From positions 1 through 25,329 of the forward strand of contig CAJNOQ010002259.1 of the NCBI GenBank assembly GCA_905250885.1: a stretch of DNA of 25,329 bases, written 5' to 3'. Shown here piece after piece: positions 1 to 9,202 of this stretch. The notes beneath the pieces are model-generated. The model was not told the origin of the DNA. It saw only the letters and a program-made list of their open reading frames with translations, and did not search any database. The position numbers and the translations under genes are program-made. Each line of letters opens with the position of its first letter. The first letter of the stretch is position 1. Source of the stretch: Didymodactylos carnosus (Eukaryota > Rotifera > Eurotatoria > Philodinida > Philodinidae).

Positions 1-3000
1 TATTATAGAAGATACAAATGATATCGGACTTACGTTACGTTTTGAAAATAAAATTGAATCTGAATCATTTAAATCCAAAATCACATCACCTGTAAAAGAA
101 CAACGATTAAATACAATGCAACGTTTACCACTGGTTAGTGATGAACAACAAGACACAGACTATTTAAATTTGATTGTTTATTGTAACGGAGTTAAATTAA
201 AACCATTAGGAGTGAACAAAGCACAAGATCTACTTGGTAAACAATATATTTTACATGTTAAAAAAACTAGACTTTATCATATTGTATGTGATATTGTAGA
301 AAAAATAAAATCATTTAAAGAAATGGTATCATTAAGTCATACGAAAGCAACCACATTTTGTGTTGATTCAAAATCAATGATATTGTATCCTTTGCTTTTC
401 TGTTAGACTAGTACCGTACTCAATTCAAGCCAAGTACTTTAACTCTCTTTCATAGATTCAATCAACAACATTTTATACGTGTATATCCAAATTTTCTTCA
501 AAAAAGAAGTTGGTCTTCAAACAATATAGATCCGATGTTGTTTTGGTTTGTAGGTTGTCAAATGGTTTCGCTCAATTTTCAAATGCCAGGTAAACATGTG
601 CACAGGGATAACAGTATTTTGACTTAACACGAGGACATGTAGTTTTTTTTCGGCTGTAGTGTTGGTGAAATTTCGAATTTTGAAAAAAATGAAAACTTAT
701 ATTTTTGCCAGGTTAAGGAGGCTCCTCCTTCAGAAATTTGATTTGCTTCGAAATCTTCGAAACTGAAGTAAACATATGGTTGAGTATCCCAAACTGTCAG
801 TTTTCGGAATTCATCTCAATTTGCCAGAAATTGAATGTTTTTGAAGGTTTTCGAAAAAGATTCCAGAAAGCCCTAAAAACTACCTTTTTCTGAATTTGAC
901 ATTTCAGTGAAAATTTTTAAGATTGTCTCCTCTAACAGACATGCAGCTATGTTTGAGCAGCGTATTCTGAACAAAATGAGATCTTCCGCAGGTTTGTATG
1001 ACTTCACCTTACAGGGTTATACTAGTTTTGGTAAAGACGCTGAATTATAATTAATGAAGTGATGACGTCATTGCTGAGAATATGGTTTTGGCGCAGCAAA
1101 ATTGCTAGTCCTAGACGATTCGTGATAAAACATTTTTAATTTTTATTTTGAAGCTAAGAAATTTATCTAAAGTTTGATCCGTAGCGATTTTTTAGTTTCG
1201 TTCTCTGTGCAGAGAAATGTGGAAAATACTCCTCCGAGGTTAATTTCAGAGTTCCGACTTAAAATACACGTAGGAAATGAATGGAAGTGAAATCCAAAAA
1301 TCGTTACGGACCAAACTTTAGATTTAGGTGTCTACTTGTATTTGAGACTACTCGCAGCTTTCTGCTTCTTCCGACAAAAAAGTCTTAGCGGTTTTGCTAA
1401 GCATCCCATTTTGCCCCTTAACCCACCTGCAACACTCCAGACTTTCAAGCTCAAATTTTTAGCATAAGCTAGCTGGATAGTAAGCATTAACCACTATTAA
1501 CATCATCAAAATTGGATGTGAAAGAAAAAAGCGTTTTCCTGAGGAGCGAGCTCCTTCAGTCCAAAAGAAACTGTTTTCGGCAGTTTGTACGCCTCATAAA
1601 ATCTTTTTCAATCCAAGCATTCTTTCGATATGACTGTATGCGAGATAAAAAAATTTGATTCCAGAATTACGAACAATTTTTAGTCTTTTTTTTGGCGATC
1701 ACGTTTTTCTCATTATTCTGGATAAGACAATAAATTTATTATCATGACGGAAGGTAACTGATACATTGATCTTTAATGAAAACCGTAAAAATTACTTTTA
1801 TATTTTTGTCAAATGTCCACATCATTGCCCCATTGTTGAATGTAGGAGGGAGAGATGAATAAACAAATAGAACTGTGCTTCATTTAGATCGACCGATGCA
1901 TGTGAATCATGCCCGATTTTTAGTTAATGGAAAGTATGTATGATGTTATTATTTAATTGATATAAATGTTGTATATTTCTTATATTTTAGCTGCGGTTAT
2001 GTTTTAATGCCGTTATACATTCGGACATTAAGAGAAAATATAATCGATGTATCAACATCAAGTATGATAATAAAACTTAAAGTGAGTAAATAGTACAATA
2101 TATCTAAAATAAAATTAAGTCGTAGCATCTATTATTGATGAGTACTTCCATACAGGTCCGCCCACTTTATACACGACTTAAAGCCTGGAAGGTTTGACTG
2201 TATGTAATCGATAGTCCTACTAAAGGTATGTAAAGATCCCCTGTCGCCCCATGGAAAAATTATTTCGAACACGATTTTTCCTCAGTTATAAGTTCTGAAT
2301 TGAAGCGTTTTTAGGGGCGCTAGAGCAGTGAAATCCGACCTTATCTAATACTATCAAGCATTCTCATAGTGCTAGCTGGAAAGAGTATACAAAGTTCCAT
2401 CTTTCTATCCGCGAATGAGATTTTCTCCTCTGACATTCGGAAAGAATTTTTGCCTGGAGAACCTTATCTGCATTAGCAGATATCACTCGTTTTATAGCTT
2501 GTTGGACGAGCTCAAAATCTAACGAAACATAACTTTATTTATATTCAAATGAAAGCGGCTTCCAAGTTTGTTAGTATGACTCAACAATGAAGTCTCTAGC
2601 ACTTTTTACTTTTTCGTGGTAAGCGTAGCCGTGAGATCTACTTTGGCTCTTCCTGGCCTCCTCCCTTAAATACTATACGTCAGTTCTTCGAGATCTTGTT
2701 ATTCCACACACTATTCGACTAGTGCTACAAAAGGCGCAAGGTACTGACTTTCGCCAAGTGGTTTTTCTTGTGGCGGTTTTCTAGAAATCCCGTCAAAATC
2801 CTATCATCTGGCTAGGGTCAGGAACGGAAGAAAATACTCAATTACCCATAAAATGACATGCTGAATCCGAATTTCAGATTAGTTTGGATTCAATATTTAT
2901 GAGCAGCAGAGGATTTTGACAGAATTTATAGAAAATCGTCACAAGAAAAACCACTTGGCGAAAGTCAGTACCTTGCGCCTTTTGTAGCACTAGTCGAATA

Positions 3001-3752
3001 GTGTGTGGGGTAACAAGATCTCGCACCCTAAAAAACCCTTCAATTCAGAACTTATGACTGAGGAAAAATCGTGTTCGAAATAATTTTTCCATGGGGCGAC
3101 AGAGGGTCTTTACATACCTTTAGTGGGACTATCGATCGCATATAGTCAAACCTTCCAGGCTTTAAGTCGTGTATAAAGTGGGCGGACCTGTATGGAATTA
3201 CCCTAATGTAAATGAGATATTTTATTCTTGATATCTAGATTCTTGCTTTTCGTCACATTCGAACAATATCAGCAAAAAGTATAACCAAAGCACGTGTTTT
3301 TATGCAATTAATTAGCACTCTATTGAATGGAACATCCACTACATATTCAAGTAAACATTATAATTAAAAGATTCTAAATAGAACTATCAGTCTCTTTTTT
3401 AATCTAGGTATCATAAAGGGTCCATGCGGAATATGGAAAGCTTGTCATAATGGACGTGATTTACAACCGTTGACATTTCAGTTTGTATCGTCAAATAGCG
3501 ATTTAGACTTAATTTCTTTTGAAGTTTTAACAGAAGATCAAGAATTTTGTGGACAATCTATGATACCATTATCGTGTTTGCGATCAGGTACAAAGATCTT
3601 AATATTCATTTAATTCAAAATTAGTATTATTTCATCCTTTTTAAGGTATTCGATCAATTCAACTTTATGATAAATATAATGAACGAATTGAAATGAGCAG
3701 TATACTTGTTGAAATAAACTTTAACAAATTATGTAAGTATGCGAACAGTTAA
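1..3752 (+). CDS. Phosphoinositide phospholipase C, PLC-gamma-like, 3' part (Y domain and C2 domain), 5' partial
   Basis: Hydrolyses PIP2 to diacylglycerol and IP3 at the membrane (family knowledge). I rebuilt seven exons by splice sites and phase: 1-384, 456-589, 1888-1933, 1991-2081, 3239-3350, 3408-3587 and 3646-3752. Recognisable blocks are YLNLIVYC, FKEMVSLSHTKA, FIRVYP, MLFWFVGCQMVSLNFQMPD, CGYVLMP and CGQSMIPLSCLRSGIR. The Y-half residues that contact substrate in PLC-delta1 appear kept: Ser in MVSLS (328-330), and Arg and Tyr in RVYP (478-486). DRPMHVN and the closing RSIQLYDKYNERIEMSSILVEI resemble PLC-gamma more than beta or delta, from memory only. The segment between the first Y strand and FKEM is longer than usual, and the C2 loops lack most acidic Ca ligands. 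The X domain lies upstream of the window. The end is uncertain: a GTAAGT donor at 3733 could remove the last six codons before the stop. Confidence 0.85.
385..455 (+). other. Probable U12-type (minor spliceosome) GT-AG intron in the PLC gene
   Basis: This 71-bp intron starts with GTATCCTTTG, which matches the U12-type 5' splice-site consensus RTATCCTTT at all nine positions. TACTTTAAC at 435-443 matches the U12 branch consensus TTCCTTAAC at 7 of 9 positions. The branch A lies about 13 nt before the acceptor AG at 454-455, the short distance typical of U12 introns. Removing it joins ...SMI-L-FNQQHFIRVYP in frame. The other introns of this gene have ordinary U2-like donors (gtaaac, gtatgt, gtgagt, gtacaa). 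Confidence 0.65.
590..1887 (+). other. Long PLC intron, probably filled with degraded repeat DNA
   Basis: Donor G|GTAAAC and acceptor TTTAG|AT join exon 2 to the 46-bp exon 1888-1933 in phase (P-D-R-P-M-H-V-N). At 1298 bp it is about 20 times the length of the gene's small introns. It holds no open frame of note. An imperfect inverted repeat sits at 1161-1327 and there are several stretches of CTTCGAAA-like simple sequence, so it looks like old mobile-element remains. Confidence 0.6.
1161..1327. repeat. Imperfect inverted repeat (old foldback element) inside the PLC intron
   Basis: Positions 1161-1193 pair with the reverse complement of 1294-1327 at roughly 28 of 33 positions, with cores such as CTAAAGTTTGATCCGTAGCG and its partner. 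The spacer is about 100 bp. Outside the core there are weaker matches, including a small hairpin CTTAGC/GCTAAG near 1384-1401, so the original element was probably larger. No clear target duplication was found. Confidence 0.5.
2145..3198. mobile_element. 1054-bp foldback/MITE-like element flanked by TA, inside a PLC intron
   Basis: The two ends are inverted copies of each other: TTCCATACAGGTCCGCCCAC at the left and its reverse complement at the right. The arms continue inward for about 290 bp (right arm about 2912-3198), interrupted in the left arm by about 370 bp of unpaired sequence (about 2320-2688). TA dinucleotides border both ends (2143-2144 and 3199-3200), as expected for Tc1/mariner-superfamily insertions. 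No transposase frame is present, so it would be non-autonomous. Without it the host intron (2082-3238) would be only about 101 bp, close to the gene's other introns. Confidence 0.75.
2320..2688. other. Unpaired segment within the left arm of the foldback element
   Basis: The left arm matches the right arm up to ...TTTTTAGGGGCG (about 2319) and resumes at CGAGATCTTGTTA (about 2689). On the right arm these two blocks are adjacent. The roughly 369 bp between them has no counterpart, so it is either a nested insertion in the left arm or a deletion from the right arm. The repeated CG at the junction may be microhomology. No coding frame was recognised in it. Confidence 0.55.
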
Positions 3753-5637
3753 AACTAACATTCAATAGATTCTTGCAAAATATGCTGATTGAGAATAATA
3801 GAGTACAGTTTTTATAAAAATTATCTCAAAAAGCAGAAAAATTAGCGAACTTTTGTTCAATTACGATCTTTGCATCTGTCTAATTAATTTTAGAATCACA
3901 AATTTGGTATTTGATTATGATCTCGATGCTCTTATTAATATTTATATTAGTGATTATTTTATATATATATATATCATAAATTTGTTTATTTCGGCTTCTT
4001 CACGAAATAAAATTCAGTTAGCGAATGATTCGAAATTTTCTGAATTACAGATAAAAATTTCTGTGGTACATCTCTATTTTTCTTCTATTAAAACTTTCGG
4101 ACAATAGATTTATGCTCAGTTTCTTGTAATAGTTAGATTTAACGTGTATAAAGTTTGCCTGGATTATCTTTGCATTTCTTTTTAGGTGTATTGTCTCCTT
4201 TAGAAATATCCTAACATATACATCGGTATTTTAGGGGTAAAAAGTAGTGTTATATGAGATATGTGGTGATTTTTTTAATTATGTCAGATTTTAAGCATTT
4301 CATCATTCACACAATTGGCTTGAGTAAAAAAGAAGTCATATAATAATATTTTCTTTTCGTCAATATCACATCAACACTTTTATATTTTATCTGCAAACGA
4401 TGTCGTCTTTTACTACAACTATGACAATATTCTTAATCTCTCATTTCGAAACTGGACAGTTTTATAGCAGGAAAGAAACGACTTTATTCTCTTATTCAAA
4501 AAAAATTTTTTTTGTTTTGCAAAATACATACACACACACACACACATATACACGTCTATACTCGTTTACGAAACGAAAATTGATCAAATAGGCCTATTCT
4601 CATGCAATGATAAGGGAGAAATTTTTTTTGTGAAACTATATCTCAATGATGTCATTTGAAATTGATCCATTTTTTTTTTTTTTTGTTTCTGAAAAGAATT
4701 AAATCAGTATAAACGATGATGACATACTCTTTTTTCTTTTTTTCTTCTTGAATAGTGAGTGTATGAAAAATATTTTATTGATAACCCAGATGGCCTTCGA
4801 ACATGGGTAGTCTACAGGCAAAATAGGTAGATTTCATTTTTATGAGGATTGCTAAAAAAAAGAAATAACCAAATAATACTGTTATTATCATATCTCGTTA
4901 ACTACGAGTGTAAAAGATTGACTTAAATAGCCAATTTTGAAGTGTGACCATTTTTATTAATCACAAGCGTCAATTTTTCAGTTTGGACTCATCAAGGTGG
5001 TAGATAGTCTTACATTTTTCATAAGTAGATTTTTGCAGCGCACATCTGCAAAAAGAAAACTTTGAACACTTTGCAAGGTACGTAAGAATAGATGACTTGT
5101 TAAAAGGCTCTTTTGTAGATCATGAGTTTGAATAACAACTGAATAGTTCTATGAAATTAAGTCCGATTATCGATTTTTAATCAAATTGGAGCCCGGTATC
5201 AAACATTTCTAGATAACAATACAAATCTAAGAGTTAATATTTTTACGTCATTTTCTCACTCATTTTATTTTTTAAGTAGAATGGATGTAGAACTATTAGT
5301 AATAAAAATTTAAAGATAGTTAATTTTTATTTGTTAACAAAATGTCTTTAGTAGGCGTTTAGCAGGTTTCAAAATAAGTATTAGATTCGTGATTTACGTG
5401 AAAGTTGTATTGTAGGATATATTTAACATTTATCTTCTCAACAACAAAATTCGATGAAAATTTTCGGCTAATCTACAGATGACTTTTTTTGTGAAAGTTT
5501 TTTTTTTGGTCAAATATAGATTTTGGTTAAACTATGTTTCTAACAATAAAAAAACAAAAACGTGTTCAAGCTTTTAGAAAACTCGAAAAGCAACGGAAAA
5601 TGAGTTTGTTCATTTGACCCATAAAAGATGTGTTCCG
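3753..5637. other. Non-coding intergenic DNA downstream of the PLC gene
   Basis: This A+T-rich stretch contains short AT runs (about 3959-3973), a CA microsatellite, a 16-base T run near 4670-4686 and many T-rich tracts. The open frames in it are short, low-complexity and show no family motif. The PLC 3' UTR presumably occupies the first part, but I could not fix a polyadenylation site. If the GTAAGT donor at 3733 is used, acceptors near 3892 or 4049 could give a tiny last exon. Confidence 0.5.
4530..4546. repeat. (AC)n microsatellite
   Basis: A run of alternating A and C, followed by TATACAC, in non-coding DNA. Confidence 0.85.
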
Positions 5638-5799
5638 ATGGACAAAGTATAACATGCATTACGGGGATCAAAATAGATTTCTAACCACAATGTAGTTCAC
5701 ATCACCATGATATCAGGTTAAGTTTAACATGCTAGTCTGATTGGATAAAAGATGTCTATTGAGTTTTATCCCGCGTAATCTATGTTATACTTTGTCCAT
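5638..5799. mobile_element. 162-bp MITE-like element with about 35-bp terminal inverted repeats
   Basis: The left end ATGGACAAAGTATAACATGC is matched by the reverse complement of the right end (GTTATACTTTGTCCAT). The arms extend for about 35 bp with a few mismatches (ATTACGGGGAT against ATTACGCGGGAT). The middle, about 90 bp, is unpaired and non-coding. No clear target-site duplication was found. It ends only 15 bp before the next palindromic element. Confidence 0.65.
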
Positions 5800-5814
5800 G
5801 AAGATCAAAACTTA

Positions 5815-6423
5815 CGAGGGAGGGAGGTCCACCAACATATAAATCGTTTTCCAGTCAAAATCTAATTGACTATAGGTAATCAACCATGCTGATTCCGAAT
5901 ATCACCATGACTACTGCTGCTAGGTCTTCAAAGATCGGTTTTCTGGAAAATTAGTTTTTTAGAAACTTTAAAAAATAACCAAAACCTTTTCTTAATGCTG
6001 CATGATTGTAGCTCGCATATTTCTGATTAAAATGAGACGTCCCCCAGCTCTACACGACCTTTCTTTGCAAAGTTATAGAATTTACAAGAAAAGCCGTACA
6101 TTAATTTCTTCTTATTTCTGTAGCTTTGAGCTGACAATGAACATTTATGGCTTCTTGTAAATTCTATAACTTTGCAAAGAAAGGTCATGTAGAGCTGGGG
6201 GACGTCTCATTTTAATCAGAAATATGCGAGCTACAATCATGCAGCATTAAGAAAAGGTTTTGGTTATTTTTTAAAGTTTCTAAAAAACTGATTTTCCAGA
6301 AAACCGATCTTTGAAGACCTAGCAGCAGCAGTCATGGTGATATTCGGAATCAGCATGGTTGATTACCTATAGTCAATTAGGTTTTGACTGGAAAACGATT
6401 TATAAGGTGGTGGACCTCCCTCG
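5815..6423. mobile_element. 609-bp near-perfect palindromic element with TTA target duplication
   Basis: Two arms of about 275 bp are almost identical in inverted orientation. The left arm runs from CGAGGGAGGGAGGTCCACCA to TTATAGAATTTACAAGAA (about 6090). The right arm runs from TTCTTGTAAATTCTATAA (about 6150) to TGGACCTCCCTCG. The loop is about 60 bp. TTA flanks both ends (5812-5814 and 6424-6426), the 3-bp duplication typical of PIF/Harbinger-type insertions. No transposase frame is present. The few differences, such as one extra GGAG unit at the left tip, suggest a recent or conserved hairpin. Confidence 0.8.
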
Positions 6424-6426
6424 TTA

Positions 6427-6910
6427 GTAGAATCTTTTATAGAGCACTAGTTTTCAATTCTTCATGAGTTTTTGACTTTTCAGAACACGTGTGTGTGTTC
6501 TCTAAAAACATCAGAGAACCCAATATAAGTTGTTTTATAAGCTTATTTTCAACTCTTCATAAATTCTAAAGCCAGTTGCTTAGATAGAACGAATGAAGAA
6601 CGCGTTAATTGACAGTGCATAGGACTCTATGAAAATCAACAAATTTTTTTTAAAAGATCGTCTCATACAAAAATTTCCAATGGAATAGTTTTTATTTTAA
6701 GAATCATTATACTTAACGAGAATGACAGTGCAGAATTATTCTTATACAATAGTTGCCTAACTGACTTGAGCCGACGCAAAATATAATAGCTAAACCGTCA
6801 AAAATTCTAAAACATTTTAAAAAAAATTCTTGGATTTAATGTCCAATCATTTTAGACGTCACATTTGTAATTTCCTTACATTTTTTTTCTTCTGTGACTT
6901 GACGCTCTAA
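6427..6910. other. Non-coding DNA, nothing recognised
   Basis: A+T-rich sequence without a credible frame. If the minus-strand exon at 6911-7022 is real, its 3' UTR would lie here; an ATTAAA-type signal is seen on the minus strand near 6835-6842. Confidence 0.4.
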
Positions 6911-7022
6911 TCACCAATCAGTGTCAAAAAAAGCATCATATTGTTCATTTTTCTTGCGTCTTTTCTGTTGTCTTTGCATTTCATTTAAAATTCCAATAAA
7001 TTCTTTTAAAAATATTCGAATA
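6911..7022 (-). CDS. Candidate 3'-terminal exon of an unidentified gene
   Basis: On the minus strand, an acceptor-like CTAG at 7023-7026 is followed by one base and then 36 codons to a TGA at 6911-6913. The peptide starts IRIFLKEFIGILNEMQ, has a basic stretch QRQQKRRKKNEQ and ends YDAFFDTDW. Codon choice (A/T in third positions, CAA, GAA, TTA) resembles the real exons here, and the acidic-aromatic tail looks protein-like. I do not recognise the family, and I found no convincing upstream exon between 7030 and 7800 on this strand. It could be a chance frame or a remnant. Confidence 0.25.
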
Positions 7023-7945
7023 CTAGTCGAGTTGAAGTGAGTATTCTACGTTTGTTTGACGTTATGGCATTTATTGAATGTATTAGAGCAGAAAAGAACA
7101 TGCTTATATAACAAAATTCGAACTCGATTATTTTTAAAGTTCACTGATGGATTTAGCATGATTTATTGAAATTTTCACAAGAATAGTCATATTGTTGAAA
7201 ATAGTGCGAGGTATTGAGAACATTAGAAGAATGAGTCATTATTTGCTACCAGTAAATTATACGTCTACTCAAGGGTTACATTCACATCAGAGTGCTTTTT
7301 TTTTCTGGTAAAATTATACATCGTCATTTAACAGTATCTGTTTATAAGACTATACATTTTTAATGAGAAAAAGAAGAGATGATATGTCATAATTGATATT
7401 ACACACTTTTTTCCTTCAGTTCATATATTTCAAAAGAAAATTGAGTAGACAGGCATTAAAATTTATTGAATTTTATTTTATATATAAAATTATTTTAGTA
7501 TTCAAAGAATTCATTTATTCATTTTTACTAACCGGTGGAGATTAGGCAGAAAAAGAATGTGCAAGAGTCAATAAATTAGTCTAATTTTGATTTGTGAATT
7601 ATTACGATGAGAATTAACTAGATGAGTTTTATATACTTTATAAAATTTTGAGAGTTTATCCATTGAACAAGATTATAATTAGGAAAAGCACTTCTTATTT
7701 TTCGTTGTTATAAATATATATATATGCAGATGTCAAGTATGTTTAGCTATTGCAAATGAAGAGAAAAATTGACAGGGGTGTGAAAGAAAAAGAAGAGACA
7801 GAATCTGTTAAACGGGAATGTCATTCGCTTCATTTGAGCGAAAAATAGATGGTTTTTGGCGTGGATTCGAACGTTTTTCATGGACACATGATCATCTGTC
7901 TATGTTAATTAATCACCATTTTGTACATCGCCTAAGAACAAAAAA

Positions 7946-7950
<5 letters not shown>

Positions 7951-7980
<30 letters not shown>
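7951..7980. repeat. (TA)15 microsatellite
   Basis: Thirty bases of uninterrupted alternating T and A. They lie inside a spurious open frame, which they translate as a YI repeat. Confidence 0.95.
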
Positions 7981-7982
<2 letters not shown>

Positions 7983-8981
7983 AATGTTCATTTACTGTAT
8001 TACAGCGATAAGAAATTCCATGACCTTCTGCGAAACAAAGAAATGTCTATACACACACTCTTTCATCCCATTAACGGTACACGATCAGCAAAATCCAAAG
8101 AAAGAAAAAAAATATTGCGTCTATCATACATACACGTATTCAGTTGGTTAGCAAAAAAATTAGCAAAATGATCATCATCATATAGAGAGGGAGAGAGAGT
8201 TAGAGAAAGAGAAAGAAGAAAAAAAAGCGTGTACATATTCCTTTTCTTTTTTCGTCCGGCCCGTTGAATATAAATTGCCCTACATTCTGCTTTTTTGTGT
8301 AAATCTATTTTATACCCTCCCCGTGTCTTCAGGCACACGCACATACAGACAAAATGCAATTTTTGAATAAAAAAAAAAGTCCTTTGTGTGTATGTATCCT
8401 AACAAAATCGACGATGTCTTTTTTACAAAAGAAAGAAAGGAAAGAACGAACGAATCTTTTGAATATTATTATTAAGCATGTAGATGTATTGGATCTATCT
8501 AGTAAAAATGCATAGAATGTATAGTAAAAAAAAAACATGCAAAGAAAAGAAAAAGGAAAAAAACTCGTATAGCGTACATTATCCTTAAACCATAACGCTT
8601 TCTTTTTTCTCATCTAAGACATCATCACATACAAAAAAAAGCGCGTGCATGCGCACACAAAACGTTCTTTCTTCTTCTCTATCACCACAAAAAATTCAAA
8701 CATTCACGAAGTCCTTGAACGGCAAAAAAAAGAAATCTCATCGATGATAGATTTTCATTCCTTTTTTTTTGTTCCAATTTCCTATAAAAAGATACTTTCC
8801 TATGTAGCAAATTATCAATCGATATCTAGAATCGATATGTGATTTTCTTTTTAAAAAAAATAAATAAACGGAACACAAAAAGTCAATCAGCTGTTATTGA
8901 AGAAGAAGAAACAAGAATAGATAACTGGATCACATCATTACAATATAGATCTGAGAAGAACAAGAAGAAAACGACAGTTTC

Positions 8982-9001
8982 CTCTCTCTCTCTCTCTCTC
9001 T
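8982..9001. repeat. (CT)10 microsatellite, about 200 bp upstream of the foxo start codon
   Basis: A pure CT run followed by a further pyrimidine tract. On the opposite strand it is a GA repeat of the kind bound by GAGA-type factors in some animals, but a regulatory role here is only a guess. Confidence 0.85.
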
Positions 9002-9202
9002 TCTTTTCTTAGCTATTGTACACAATACAAAATACACACATACATACACGCATAACTATTGAACTATTCTTTTTTCTCTTTGTGCTCTTATAGAACGTAT
9101 TCTCTTTTTTCTTAATTATGTTGTTGAACAAGGTACTGAATAATTATTATTAAAACTATGCAAAATCATCATTAATTATTATACATCTTAATTCTTCTCT
9201 TC

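Larger units (their letters stand above)
7030..9202. other. Upstream and possible 5' UTR region of foxo, low-complexity
   Basis: No recognisable gene. It has a perfect TA run, purine-rich GA tracts (about 8184-8226), AAG-rich and T-rich tracts, a TATAAAAA box-like site at 8783-8790 and a CT run close to the foxo start. Open frames here, on both strands, owe their length to repeats. The foxo promoter and leader presumably lie in its last kilobase, but the transcription start cannot be placed. Confidence 0.5.

Noticed and set aside
585..600. GTAAACA words (FOXO-binding-like) at 590, 768, 3351 and 17747
   Set aside because: Two of them are simply splice donors, and such words are common in A+T-rich DNA. 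None is near the foxo promoter in a meaningful cluster.
3853..4107. 84-codon plus-strand frame after the PLC gene as a continuation exon
   Set aside because: Joining from the donor at 3733 to the acceptor at 3892 makes an immediate TAA stop. The frame itself is AT-repeat-rich with no motif.
7855..7875. GATTCGAAC, a tRNA T-loop-like word (read on either strand)
   Set aside because: No pairing T-stem, anticodon arm or acceptor stem around it.
7818..8171. 117-codon plus-strand open frame upstream of foxo
   Set aside because: Its length depends on the TA microsatellite (YIYIYI) and on low-complexity K/H-rich sequence. There is no motif and no splice context.
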